From CAZSHG01 sp964459995 (GTDB lineage: Bacteria > UBP14 > UBA6098): a stretch of DNA of 64,000 nucleotides. The notes beneath the pieces are model-generated. The model was given only the letters and a program-made list of their open reading frames with translations, searched no databases and was not told the DNA's origin. Shown here in pieces: positions 16,922-26,120 of this stretch. The first letter of the stretch is position 1. Each line of letters begins with the position of its first letter. Both the position numbers and the translations under genes were made by a program. The stretch lies in contig CAYWOR010000007.1 in assembly GCA_964459995.1 (NCBI GenBank), forward strand, positions 92,253-156,252. The letters are read 5' to 3'.

Positions 16922-17917
16922 ATGAAATTAGCAATCAACGGATTTGGAAGGATTGGCAGGCAGGTTTTTAGAATCGCCTGGGGCGATCCTTCGATCGAAA
17001 TCGCCCATATCAACGACCTAACAGATGCGACGACTCTCGCCCATTTGCTGAAATATGACAGCACTTTCGGAGTTTGGAATCATGAGGTCAAAAGCGAAGA
17101 TGGCGCGATTATAGTCGATGGCAAAAAAATCTCTATCACGGCGGAACGCGACCCGAAAAACGTTCCCCTCGCCGATAAGGGAATCGACGCGGTTCTCGAA
17201 TCCACCGGTGTTTTCCGGAAAAAAGAGCAGGCTCAATGGCATATCGATTCCGGTGCGAAAAAGGTCTTGATCTCGGCACCGGGAAAGGATGCCTTGGACG
17301 GCGATTTCGTGTTCGGAGTCAACGAAAAAGCATACGATAAGAACATTCATCACATAATCTCTATCGGAAGTTGCACGACGAATTGTCTTGCCCCTGTTGC
17401 GAAGGTTCTTCACGACAATTTCGGCATCGTTCGAGGTCTTATGACTACAGTGCATGCTTACACAAACGACCAGAGCATACTCGATCTTCCGCATAAGGAT
17501 CTTCGCCGTGCGAGAACTGCGGCGCAGAATATTATCCCGACAACCACCGGCGCGGCAAAGGCAATCGGGCTGGTAATTCCCGATCTAAAAGGCAAGCTGG
17601 ATGGTATGGCTGTTCGTGTTCCTGTTGCGGATGGCTCACTTGTGGATCTGACCTGTATATTAGAGAAAGATACTTCGACCGAAGAAATCAACGATAGAAT
17701 GCGTGAAGCGGCAAACGGCCCGATGAAGGGTATCCTGAGTATCGCCGACGACCCGATTGTTTCGAGCGACATTATCGGCGATTCACACAGTAGTGTCTTC
17801 TCTCCTCGCGACACGCGCGTGATGAACGGCAATTTCGTGAAGATTCTCTCTTGGTATGACAACGAATGGGGTTTCTCGAGCCGCGTTGTCGATATGTTTC
17901 GCTTAATGTTCAAATAA
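16922..17917 (+). CDS. gap: Glyceraldehyde-3-phosphate dehydrogenase
   Basis: The 331-residue protein starts with the Rossmann signature INGFGRIGRQVFR. ND at positions 31-32 (HINDLTD) supports NAD rather than NADP. The catalytic segment is SIGSCTTNC with nucleophile C151, followed by VHAYTNDQSILDLPHKDLRRARTA and the C-terminal SWYDNEWGFSSRVVD. It oxidises glyceraldehyde 3-phosphate to 1,3-bisphosphoglycerate in the cytoplasm. TGGAGG precedes the ATG. It is followed ten bases later by pgk, the next step of glycolysis. All expected catalytic residues are visible. Confidence 0.97.
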   Translation: MKLAINGFGRIGRQVFRIAWGDPSIEIAHINDLTDATTLAHLLKYDSTFGVWNHEVKSEDGAIIVDGKKISITAERDPKNVPLADKGIDAVLESTGVFRKKEQAQWHIDSGAKKVLISAPGKDALDGDFVFGVNEKAYDKNIHHIISIGSCTTNCLAPVAKVLHDNFGIVRGLMTTVHAYTNDQSILDLPHKDLRRARTAAQNIIPTTTGAAKAIGLVIPDLKGKLDGMAVRVPVADGSLVDLTCILEKDTSTEEINDRMREAANGPMKGILSIADDPIVSSDIIGDSHSSVFSPRDTRVMNGNFVKILSWYDNEWGFSSRVVDMFRLMFK

Positions 17918-17927
17918 GAGGTAAAAA

Positions 17928-19139
17928 ATGAGTCATCTCAGAAAGAAAACTATTGATGATATCGACTTCGCCGGCCACAGGGTGATGGTTCGCGTCGATT
18001 TCAATGTCCCGATGGAAAACGGCGCGATTACGGATGATAGGCGTATTCGTGAGGCTTTGCCGACTATTCGTAAAATTGTCTCTGGCGGCGGAATACCTAT
18101 TATAATGTCGCATTTAGGTCGCCCGGATGGCAAATATAATCCCGACCTCTCACTTAGACCGATTGCCAAACGACTCGAAGAGCTTCTTGGCAGACCCGTA
18201 ACCTTTATCGCAGACGAACTTAGTCAGGATGCTATTAATGCCCGCGAGCACGCTCTTCAAGGGGACATCTTTCTTCTTGAAAACACGAGATTTTATCCGG
18301 GAGAGGAAACCAACGATCCCGAATTCTCGAAATTCATTGCCGGTCATGCCGATATTTTCGTGAACGACGCCTTCGGAACGGCACATCGCAAACACGCGAG
18401 CACCGTCGGCATCACGAACTATATGAAAGTATCCGTGATGGGGTATCTTGTAAAAAAAGAAATGGACATCCTCGTCGGACTTCTCGAAGAACCGAAAAGA
18501 CCATATCTCGCGATTATCGGGGGATCAAAAGTTTCGTCCAAATTGCCTTTATTGAACTCTATGATGGATAAGTGCGATAAGATACTCGTTGGTGGCGCGA
18601 TGGCTTCTACATTCTTCGGAAGCCTCGGAATTTCACAGGGGTGCGGCCCTGTTGAGAAAGACAAATTTGATACCGCACGCGCAATTCTCGAAAAAACTGA
18701 AAGTGTAGAGCCTTATCGGGGGCATATGTTGCTACCAATCGACCAAGTGGTTACAAACGAGATATCCCCAAGCGGATTTACCAAAATTTATCCTTACGAC
18801 CAAGTTCCTGAGGATGTTATGGTTGCGGATATCGGCCCGGATTCTATCGCAAGATTCAAGACCGAATTGGACACCGCGCAGACTATCGTAATGAACGGTC
18901 CTGTCGGTGTTTTCGAGTTGGAACAGTTCGCCACCGGAACACGGGAACTTTTAAAAAAGATTGGCGAGAGGGTGAGCCAAGGTGCTGTTGGTATCCTCGG
19001 CGGTGGTGACAGCGCCGCGGCGGCCGCTAAGTTTGGACTCGAAGACCAGATGACCCATATTTCCACCGGCGGCGGTGCATCGCTGAAACTTCTCGAAGGC
19101 TCTAAACTTCCCGCAATCGAGGCGTTGAGCGATAGGTAA
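17928..19139 (+). CDS. pgk: Phosphoglycerate kinase
   Basis: The 403-residue length is normal for the family. Conserved parts include VRVDFNVPMENG, SHLGRPDG, LLENTRFYPGEETND, NDAFGTAHRKHAST and the nucleotide-site GGGDSAAAAAKFG, followed by STGGGASLKLLEG. The substrate-loop region reads IGGSKVSSK where most enzymes have GGAKVxDK, a conservative change. It makes ATP from 1,3-bisphosphoglycerate. It lies ten bases after gap and five before tpiA. Confidence 0.97.
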   Translation: MSHLRKKTIDDIDFAGHRVMVRVDFNVPMENGAITDDRRIREALPTIRKIVSGGGIPIIMSHLGRPDGKYNPDLSLRPIAKRLEELLGRPVTFIADELSQDAINAREHALQGDIFLLENTRFYPGEETNDPEFSKFIAGHADIFVNDAFGTAHRKHASTVGITNYMKVSVMGYLVKKEMDILVGLLEEPKRPYLAIIGGSKVSSKLPLLNSMMDKCDKILVGGAMASTFFGSLGISQGCGPVEKDKFDTARAILEKTESVEPYRGHMLLPIDQVVTNEISPSGFTKIYPYDQVPEDVMVADIGPDSIARFKTELDTAQTIVMNGPVGVFELEQFATGTRELLKKIGERVSQGAVGILGGGDSAAAAAKFGLEDQMTHISTGGGASLKLLEGSKLPAIEALSDR

Positions 19140-19144
19140 GCATT

Positions 19145-19912
19145 ATGCGAAAATTCCTTATTGCCGGAAATTGGAAGATGTTTCTTGACCGCGAGAGCGC
19201 AATAGCTCTCGCGAGAGAAATCGTGGATGGAATGCCGAAACGACCCTTTATAGATGTCGCAATATTTCCACCGGCTGTTTTTATCGAGGCTGTTGCAAAG
19301 GCTGTGGAAGGCTCGACGATTGCCGTCGGAGCGCAGAATTTGCACTACGAAACAGAAGGTGCATTCACCGGTGAAATTTCTTCAAAAATGGTCTTGACAA
19401 GTGGAGGCCGGGTCGTTATTATAGGGCATTCTGAGCGGAGGAACATCTTCGGGGAATCCGACGAGTTCATCCAACGGAAAGTCAAAAGAGCTTTAGACGA
19501 CAATCTCGTCCCTGTTCTTTGTATCGGAGAGAAACTCGAACAACGCAAAGCCGGTGAAACCGAAAGTGTTCTAAACAGACAGCTTAATGGCTCTCTTCGG
19601 GAAATCGAAATTACCGACCCCGACAAGATTGTTCTCGCTTACGAGCCTGTTTGGGCAATAGGAACCGGAGTTGTCGCCACGCCGGAACAGGCGCAGGACG
19701 CACATTCTTTCGTCCGAGACTGGATTCGCTCGAGATACGGCGATATCGCCGATGGTTTGCGAATTCTGTATGGCGGAAGTGTCAAGCCGGATAATGCCGA
19801 ATCGCTTCTTGTGCAACCGGATGTCGACGGAGCACTTATCGGCGGCGCGAGTTTATCTTCGAAGGGTTTCTGCGAGATTATCGAAATAGCCGAAAGGTTA
19901 CAAACGAGGTAA
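19145..19912 (+). CDS. tpiA: Triosephosphate isomerase
   Basis: The 255-residue TIM barrel shows AGNWKM near the N-terminus, the histidine segment VIIGHSERR, the catalytic glutamate loop AYEPVWAIGTG and the phosphate-binding YGGSVKPDNAE. It interconverts dihydroxyacetone phosphate and glyceraldehyde 3-phosphate. It follows pgk by five bases and precedes secG by one base, completing the lower-glycolysis gene run. Confidence 0.97.
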   Translation: MRKFLIAGNWKMFLDRESAIALAREIVDGMPKRPFIDVAIFPPAVFIEAVAKAVEGSTIAVGAQNLHYETEGAFTGEISSKMVLTSGGRVVIIGHSERRNIFGESDEFIQRKVKRALDDNLVPVLCIGEKLEQRKAGETESVLNRQLNGSLREIEITDPDKIVLAYEPVWAIGTGVVATPEQAQDAHSFVRDWIRSRYGDIADGLRILYGGSVKPDNAESLLVQPDVDGALIGGASLSSKGFCEIIEIAERLQTR

Positions 19913-19913
19913 G

Positions 19914-20252
19914 ATGGTTATTGCACTATCGATATTAGTTGCCCTAATTGCGATCGCTTTAGTGATCTCGATTTTGCTTCAATCCGGGCATGGCGGAGGA
20001 TTAGCCGGTGCATTCGGTGGTTCTTTCGGGGCAAGCTCGGTTTTTGGCGGTCACCAGGCGGCGGGATTCCTTCAAAAAATTACAACCGGACTCGCTATCG
20101 CTTTCGTTGTGGTTGTGCTTATTATCAATCTCATGGCTACCCGCACGACCGGATCGCGTTCTGCAAGCGTAATACCACAGGAAGCCTCGCGAACAGCGCC
20201 TTTGAGCGATGACGGTATGGGCGGCGGGATTCCTGTCGGCGAAGGGCAATAG
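19914..20252 (+). CDS. secG: Protein-export membrane protein SecG
   Basis: The 112-residue protein has two membrane helices (about 1-21 and 57-79) separated by the glycine-rich QSGHGGGLAGAFGGS-FGASSVFGG linker that marks SecG. It is the small subunit of the SecYEG translocon. It starts one base after tpiA; the gap-pgk-tpiA-secG order is common in bacteria, and a tRNA-Leu downstream of secG is also typical. The polar C-terminal tail is variable in the family. Confidence 0.93.
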   Translation: MVIALSILVALIAIALVISILLQSGHGGGLAGAFGGSFGASSVFGGHQAAGFLQKITTGLAIAFVVVVLIINLMATRTTGSRSASVIPQEASRTAPLSDDGMGGGIPVGEGQ

Positions 20253-20269
20253 GTTCTATAAAAGTATTA

Positions 20270-20356
20270 GCCGAGGTGGTGGAATTGGCAGACACGCATG
20301 GTTGAGGGCCATGTGAGCATATGCTCATGCGGGTTCAAGTCCCGCCCCCGGCACCA
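20270..20356 (+). tRNA. tRNA-Leu (anticodon GAG)
   Basis: The 87-base gene has the long variable arm of class II tRNAs, an anticodon loop TTGAGGG (GAG, reading CUC/CUU), a GGTTCAAGTCC T-arm, and an encoded CCA end. The acceptor stem pairs GCCGAGG with CCCCGGC, leaving one A.C mismatch at the fifth pair. It lies 17 bases after secG. Confidence 0.95.
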
Positions 20357-20363
20357 AATCGAA

Positions 20364-20395
20364 GAACAGCGATAATGTCGCTGTTCTTTTTTTTT
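20364..20395 (+). terminator. Rho-independent terminator after tRNA-Leu
   Basis: GAACAGCGA, TAATG loop, TCGCTGTTC followed by nine or more T. It ends the glycolysis-secG-tRNA unit. Confidence 0.9.
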
Positions 20396-20679
20396 AAAAA
20401 ATCACAGCTTCCCTATTTTAATCTTAAGTTTCCTATCCTTAAATTAGTAACAAATGAAAATACTACTCAAATTCCTGATTCGTATTTCCAGTTTTCGTTG
20501 ATCCTTCCAAGAAAAAATCGAACCGAAATCGTTTGAATTCCCTAATCCAGCTTGGATGTCTATTTTAAGTGAATGATTCACCTTTTCAAATGCAAACCCT
20601 TCGTGATACTTGGCAAGTCAAAGTTGTGCATATCAGAGAAGGCTTGGGAGGTTTTTTCGGATTCTCGACGATTTTTAAC
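20396..20679. other. AT-rich intergenic stretch without a gene
   Basis: Between the terminator and the next promoter I see no reading frame with a ribosome site, no conserved RNA and no repeat. Confidence 0.6.
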
Positions 20680-20707
20680 TTGCGATATTACCTTATAAAA
20701 TTATAAT
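20680..20707 (+). promoter_or_regulatory. Promoter for the lipoprotein/C25 pair
   Basis: TTGCGA, 16-base spacer, perfect TATAAT, with the gene starting 44 bases downstream at 20751. Confidence 0.6.
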
Positions 20708-20750
20708 GATTAGATGTTTATTGAGTAATCTGCTTCTTATGAGGAGGAAA

Positions 20751-21887
20751 ATGAAAAAGTTAGCCCTGTTCGCGGTGATTATATTCGCGATGTTCCTCGC
20801 TGTCGGCTGTTCCGAAAACAACGGCGATGACGATCCTTGCACCTGCGACACTCTCTACATCACCGACACGCTTTACGACACGCTTATCGTGGTCGATACC
20901 ATCGTAATCTGCGATACAAACTACACTCATCTCGATCCCCCCTTCATCAAAGAGGTTTACGGCCCGGGGATTATTACCCAAGGCAATTCGGCGGCCTTCT
21001 CATGCTCGATATACACCGACTCGCCAATTATCTCCTACAGATGGGATCTTTTCGCGGCTTCGGCGGGATTCGAAAGCTATTTCTTCCCCGCAGGGCTTTC
21101 GGAAGGCTCATTCACGCCATCCGGAACAGCGCCGTTTCCCTTCCAGCCTGAAGCTACGGGCTATTCGGCGAATTACACCTATGAAAACCGCGGTAGATAC
21201 ACTGCCATTCTCGAGATCGAGGACGAGGACGGATATATAGAATACGGCGGAACTCGAGTCGCTGTCGATCCTACAACACCGGATACCCCCGGCCCCGATT
21301 TTATCGTTCGGGTCGGAATGCCGGAGAGCCTTTATGTGAGCAATTTCGATTTCAAGCGCTATGCGTTAATCGCAGATCATAAAATCCCAGCCTCGGTATA
21401 TCATGACAACGATGCAGATTTCAAAGCATTCGCCCACGTCAGCGACAACTATTTCTCCGGTCAGCGCTATATTCAGACCCGTGCGGAACTTGGACGTGTT
21501 CTCCAGCTCGAAGCTTTCGGCGATTATATTTGCGAGCTAACTTGGGATATCGATGTCCAAGGAGCGCTTCACTATTGGGGCTCTAACAGCGGCGATGTTG
21601 TAATGTATTCCATATACTCTACGATGAAGATGGACACCGGATTGCCACAGACACGTTGTATTTATCGTAAAACGCTTCTCGGCAACGATGGAAACCAGTC
21701 CTTCTTCGTTAATCGTAATATCGCGGTTACCGATTCGGTTCTCGTTTGGGGAATGCACGAATACGAGGTTTGGCTTTCGATCGAAACAGTCCAGATGCTG
21801 GGCGCGGGCGCTGGTTCTGCAATTTGTTTCGACGGCGATAATGGATTCACACGCTTGAACAAGCTAAATGTTTATATGGACAAATAA
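20751..21887 (+). CDS. Lipoprotein with PKD-like domain, function unknown
   Basis: AGGAGG before ATG 20751 sets the start. The 378-residue product has a lipobox (LAVGC) and then an acidic, Cys/Thr/Asp-rich linker (DPCTCDTLYITDTLYDT) that probably spaces the protein from the membrane. Residues about 70-180 look like a PKD/Ig-type domain (SYRWDLF, GRYTAILEIEDEDG). The remainder has no motif I know. It stands 18 bases upstream of the C25-like gene, so the two are probably coexpressed; a role in anchoring or processing that product is only a guess. Confidence 0.65.
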   Translation: MKKLALFAVIIFAMFLAVGCSENNGDDDPCTCDTLYITDTLYDTLIVVDTIVICDTNYTHLDPPFIKEVYGPGIITQGNSAAFSCSIYTDSPIISYRWDLFAASAGFESYFFPAGLSEGSFTPSGTAPFPFQPEATGYSANYTYENRGRYTAILEIEDEDGYIEYGGTRVAVDPTTPDTPGPDFIVRVGMPESLYVSNFDFKRYALIADHKIPASVYHDNDADFKAFAHVSDNYFSGQRYIQTRAELGRVLQLEAFGDYICELTWDIDVQGALHYWGSNSGDVVMYSIYSTMKMDTGLPQTRCIYRKTLLGNDGNQSFFVNRNIAVTDSVLVWGMHEYEVWLSIETVQMLGAGAGSAICFDGDNGFTRLNKLNVYMDK

Positions 21888-21905
21888 ATTCCCTAAGGGG
21901 GAATC

Positions 21906-24900
21906 ATGGCTCGGAAAATACTACCGGCTCTATTTCTTTGCTTGATAACAGTATTATCCGCTTATCAGGTCGATCTTCTCTCTGATTCGAACACATCGAC
22001 GCGGTTCGAAGTGAATTTTGGAACGCCAATGGCGCGGTATGTCTCGAACGACTATTGGTTATTGAAGATGGATGGTTTCGGACACACCGGCGAAAATTTC
22101 GGGCCTAAGCTCTTCGGCAGAAATTTTCAGATCGCCGTGCCGCGCGATTGCAACATCGATGTCATTATCGAGGATGTTGTGTGGAGCGATTGGATGAGCA
22201 TCACCCCCGCCCCGAATAGTCCGGAAGTAGATAAACACGGAATTATGGGCGAGATAGACCCCTTCCTCTATGCGATGCCGCAAGGAGCGAAGGTCGAACT
22301 AAACGGTAGGAGAATTGTCCGCGGGGTCGAGATTGCGGATATTTTCATTGAACCGGTTCATTATGACCCCGAGCATGGTGTCCGTTTTATGCGTAATATT
22401 ACAGTATCGGTTAACTACGAGGGCGGCGGTCCGAGTGACTGTGGTCCTCGTCTGTATAACTGGACATGGGAGAATTTCTTCCGTGGAACACTCGTGAACC
22501 CGGATGCCGCGATTCCCCGGACACGCCCGATGATAGCAGAATGGGATCCAACCGAAGGTGCGGAACTTCTCGCAATCGTCCGCCCTGATTTCGAGGATGA
22601 GCTTCAGGATTGGATCGACTGGAAACTTCTGATGGGATTTCCCGCGCGAGTTGTAACTACCAGCATCACCGGAACTGACACAGCATCTATCAAGGCCTAT
22701 ATTCAGAATGCCTATAACACATGGACTTTGCCGCCGTCTTTCGTATTACTTGTCGCAGATGCCGATTATATACCTGTTTATCAAGGTTCGGGTGGCTTGA
22801 TGGGTGATAATCACTTCGGAACTGTCGATGGAAGTGATATCTTTCCCGATATTTTCGTCAGTAGGATTTCTGTCGATTATACAGCTGATATAGTGAACCT
22901 CGTTCTAAAACATCTCAACTATGAGAAGAACCCCGATACAACCGATGACTGGTATTCTCGCTATGTTGGCATTGTTAATGAAGACGACCCCGACTGGGAA
23001 CCTCTCGGCCCTCAAGACTCATCGTATTTGGCGGCTGTTACCTATGGTATGACGCAATGCAGTCTCGCAGGATTCACCAGCCATCCAATGTTCCGTAGAA
23101 AACTTGGGCATACTTTCAGCACGGTTCGTCCCTATGTTGAGGCCGGTCTTGGTTTAGTTCAATACCGCGGCCAGGCTTATCCCGACTATTATTACGGTTT
23201 TGCCGGCGGATTAGACACACTCGATAATAACGGGAAATGTCCTGTCAATATCTCGATATCTTGCGGCACGGGTGGATTTATGTATGGCGATACGCGTATG
23301 TGCGAAAGGACAACTCGTGCGAGAACCGCAACTCATCCAAAAGGCGGGACGGCTTTCATAGGCCAAGCTCTTGTAAGCTCGAATTCAGAGGAACGTTCAT
23401 CTCTATCGAAACATGTTTACGAAGCGCTTTTCGAAGCAAAGATAAACGAGTTCGCGGCGGCTCATCTCTATGGCAAAAACGAGCTTTATGCCGAATTCGG
23501 CGGGAGTTATGACTCTCGATATGAATTCCTTTCAGCAACCGCACTTGGAAGTCCGGACATGCTCGTCTGGACAGGGCCGATTGATCTGCATCCGACTGTT
23601 ACCTATCCCCTATCTGTTACTGCCGGACCGAACAACATCGATGTTCATGTCGCAAGATTTGGTGCTAATCTCGAAAACGCAAGGGTAGCTTTACATCAGG
23701 GAAGTCAGTTCAGTTACGGCAAAACAAATGCGAGTGGCGATGTTACAATTGCCTTGAATGTCGATGCGGCTCACTCGCTTATTATCGTTGTTACAGGACC
23801 CAATATCTATCCGCAAATCGACACTATCGATGTAATCGAAGAAGGTGTAGCGGTTTATTCCGCGCCTGCTGTTTTCAACGATTCTTTGGGAAACAGGGAT
23901 GGATTGCTTAATCCCGGAGAGACGGTGAGTTTTAGGCCGGGAATTTTCAATATCGGAACTGAGACAAGCACCGGATTGACGGCGGTAGTTAGATGCAATA
24001 TCCCGATTGTATGGATCGACTCGACGACTGTATTCCCGAATTGTGCTCCGGATGACACGGTTTATGGAGATAGAGTCGAGTTCTACATTCCAGACACAAC
24101 AAGCGCTTATGGGAGCATAACCTTCACTATGCACATTTCTGGAGGTTTAACCGGCCCATGGAATAGAACAGTCGTTCCTCAACCCGGTGTTCATCGATTT
24201 GCCCCCGGCATCGAGTCGATAATGATCATCGATTCTGCACCCTACGGTGACGGAGACGGCATTCTCAGCGGTGGTGAAGTGGCGGATTTAGCGATTCGGC
24301 TTAGGAACAACACACAGGCTGACGCTTATAATGTTGTCGCTCATTTGCTGAGTATTCCGGAAATTTCGGTGATTAACTCCTACGCCTTCGTTGATGTTTG
24401 GCCGAGAACTGTTTCTCAGGCATTATTCCCTATCTACACGGTGAGCGTTTCTCCTTCGGTTGCTCCGGGAACTGAGGTTCTTTTACCGATGGTGGTAACA
24501 GCGAGATGTTCGATATATGATTATCATGATACTTTGCTAATCCCCTTCACTCTTAACGGACCAATCACGAGCCTTCCCACAGGCCCGGATGCCTATGGAT
24601 ATTATATTTACGAGGACGTCGATGATCATTATCCAATCGCACCGACATATGAATGGTTAGACATTTCCACACTCGGCTCGACGATAGGGCCGATAACAAA
24701 CTCGGACGACGGAATCACGACAATCGGATTGCCTTTCGCGATGAGATTCTACGGGGTTAATTACGATTCTATTTCAGTTTCCTCGAACGGGTTCATGGCA
24801 CCGGGAAGGAGCACATGGAGCGGCCCGGGAAGCGGTTCGCCTCAGACATTCCCCTATGTTGGCGGCCCTCAGGGAGTCGTCGCGGCTGGATGGGCGGATT

Positions 24901-25910
24901 TAGCTCCACATAGAAGCGGTGGAGGAGAAATTTACTCCTATAACAATACGGCTACAAACCAATTCATTATTCAATGGGATGCTTGCCAATTCTATTATGG
25001 TGGCGGAATGATCTCGACACAGTTGCGTATCTGCAATCCTTCTTTTTGGCCTACTCCCACAGGAGATAGTGAAATCTTCCTATATTACGAGCTTATGAGC
25101 GGAATTGGAGCTATGGGAATAGGAATAGAATCGCAGAGTCAAACGATGGGGCTTCAATATTATCTTAATGGCGCTTATGATCATCATGCTGTCGAACTCG
25201 AAGCCGGTCGGGCGTTAAGAATTACGACTCAAGCTCCAAGTCTTTACTCAGGGCCATGGTTGTTCTACATCAGCGACCTCTGGATCGACGATTCACTCGC
25301 TAATAATAATCGTATCATCGAACCGGGAGACCGGATCGGCATCAAGATGCGTATTAAGAATGGCGGAACAGCCGCCGCGGTGAACGCGCAGGGAGATATC
25401 AGCGCTACTGCAAGACTTACGCCTTACGGTTCGAGAGCTAATTTCGGCTATATCCCGATATCGGGAAATTCTTACAACAATGTCTCAATGTATTGCGATA
25501 TCTCGCCATCCTGCCCATCAGATACGGTAATAAATGTGCCTATTAATCTCTATGCCACAGGGGGATATTCGACGTTATTCTATATTCCTCTGCATGTTGG
25601 CGGAGCGGTAAGTGTCAACGATAATGAAACACCGCTTCCAAAGGGAATTCAATTGGGCCATTCCTATCCGAATCCCTTCAACAGTTCTACATCGATAGAA
25701 ATCTTTGTCGGCGATGATATTACCGAACCGGTTATTATCGATGTCTATGACATTACCGGCAGGAAGATTGATAATCTTCACGATGGATTCCTCAAACCCG
25801 GAAGACACAATCTCAGATACGAACCGGTGAACACGGCATCAGGAGTTTATTTCTTAAGGATGCGCCATGGTAATGAGACAGTTACCCGTAAAATGGTGCT
25901 GATAGAATAA
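21906..25910 (+). CDS. Gingipain-like (peptidase family C25) secreted protein with type IX-like tag
   Basis: The 1334-residue protein has a signal peptide (1-18), a propeptide-like region to about 210, and a C25-type domain to about 545 (FVLLVADADYIPVY, GDNHFGTVDGSDIFPDIFVSR). The nucleophile position is intact in SISCGTGGF (C453). The segment that normally carries the catalytic histidine (a G-H-G/A type loop) reads QYRGQAY, with Q423 where His is expected, so proteolytic activity is doubtful. Later regions hold CARDB-like beta domains, and the tail is a sorting domain (SYPNPFNSS, VYDITGRKI, GVYFLRM, KMVLIE). Probably an exported surface protein. Confidence 0.78.
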   Translation: MARKILPALFLCLITVLSAYQVDLLSDSNTSTRFEVNFGTPMARYVSNDYWLLKMDGFGHTGENFGPKLFGRNFQIAVPRDCNIDVIIEDVVWSDWMSITPAPNSPEVDKHGIMGEIDPFLYAMPQGAKVELNGRRIVRGVEIADIFIEPVHYDPEHGVRFMRNITVSVNYEGGGPSDCGPRLYNWTWENFFRGTLVNPDAAIPRTRPMIAEWDPTEGAELLAIVRPDFEDELQDWIDWKLLMGFPARVVTTSITGTDTASIKAYIQNAYNTWTLPPSFVLLVADADYIPVYQGSGGLMGDNHFGTVDGSDIFPDIFVSRISVDYTADIVNLVLKHLNYEKNPDTTDDWYSRYVGIVNEDDPDWEPLGPQDSSYLAAVTYGMTQCSLAGFTSHPMFRRKLGHTFSTVRPYVEAGLGLVQYRGQAYPDYYYGFAGGLDTLDNNGKCPVNISISCGTGGFMYGDTRMCERTTRARTATHPKGGTAFIGQALVSSNSEERSSLSKHVYEALFEAKINEFAAAHLYGKNELYAEFGGSYDSRYEFLSATALGSPDMLVWTGPIDLHPTVTYPLSVTAGPNNIDVHVARFGANLENARVALHQGSQFSYGKTNASGDVTIALNVDAAHSLIIVVTGPNIYPQIDTIDVIEEGVAVYSAPAVFNDSLGNRDGLLNPGETVSFRPGIFNIGTETSTGLTAVVRCNIPIVWIDSTTVFPNCAPDDTVYGDRVEFYIPDTTSAYGSITFTMHISGGLTGPWNRTVVPQPGVHRFAPGIESIMIIDSAPYGDGDGILSGGEVADLAIRLRNNTQADAYNVVAHLLSIPEISVINSYAFVDVWPRTVSQALFPIYTVSVSPSVAPGTEVLLPMVVTARCSIYDYHDTLLIPFTLNGPITSLPTGPDAYGYYIYEDVDDHYPIAPTYEWLDISTLGSTIGPITNSDDGITTIGLPFAMRFYGVNYDSISVSSNGFMAPGRSTWSGPGSGSPQTFPYVGGPQGVVAAGWADLAPHRSGGGEIYSYNNTATNQFIIQWDACQFYYGGGMISTQLRICNPSFWPTPTGDSEIFLYYELMSGIGAMGIGIESQSQTMGLQYYLNGAYDHHAVELEAGRALRITTQAPSLYSGPWLFYISDLWIDDSLANNNRIIEPGDRIGIKMRIKNGGTAAAVNAQGDISATARLTPYGSRANFGYIPISGNSYNNVSMYCDISPSCPSDTVINVPINLYATGGYSTLFYIPLHVGGAVSVNDNETPLPKGIQLGHSYPNPFNSSTSIEIFVGDDITEPVIIDVYDITGRKIDNLHDGFLKPGRHNLRYEPVNTASGVYFLRMRHGNETVTRKMVLIE

Positions 25911-25931
25911 TCCTTCGGGGATTCGATGAGA

Positions 25932-25966
25932 TAAAGGCGGGAACATTATGTTTCCGCCTTTTTTCG
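25932..25966 (+). terminator. Rho-independent terminator after the C25-like gene
   Basis: AAAGGCGG and CCGCCTTT flank a short loop (with further GAA/TTT pairing) and are followed by T residues. Confidence 0.85.
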
Positions 25967-26008
25967 TCTTCTCAGTTTTCATCCCAAAGAAAGTTTTTAA
26001 TTATACGC

Positions 26009-26037
26009 TTGCAATTCGCGCTATTTCAATATAGAAT
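26009..26037 (+). promoter_or_regulatory. Promoter for gatE-gatD
   Basis: TTGCAA, 17-base spacer, TAGAAT, about 84 bases upstream of the chosen gatE start. Confidence 0.5.
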
Positions 26038-26120
26038 TTAGGTTCTTTGGTGGCGAATAGACGAAACCGTATCGTCTTCGCAGAAGTCGAAACCTATAGC
26101 ATTTGAAGAGCGGAAGAATC

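Noticed and set aside
20321..20536. A possible 71-residue frame overlapping tRNA-Leu and its terminator
   Set aside because: It covers the tRNA 3' end and a rho-independent terminator, and lacks a ribosome site.
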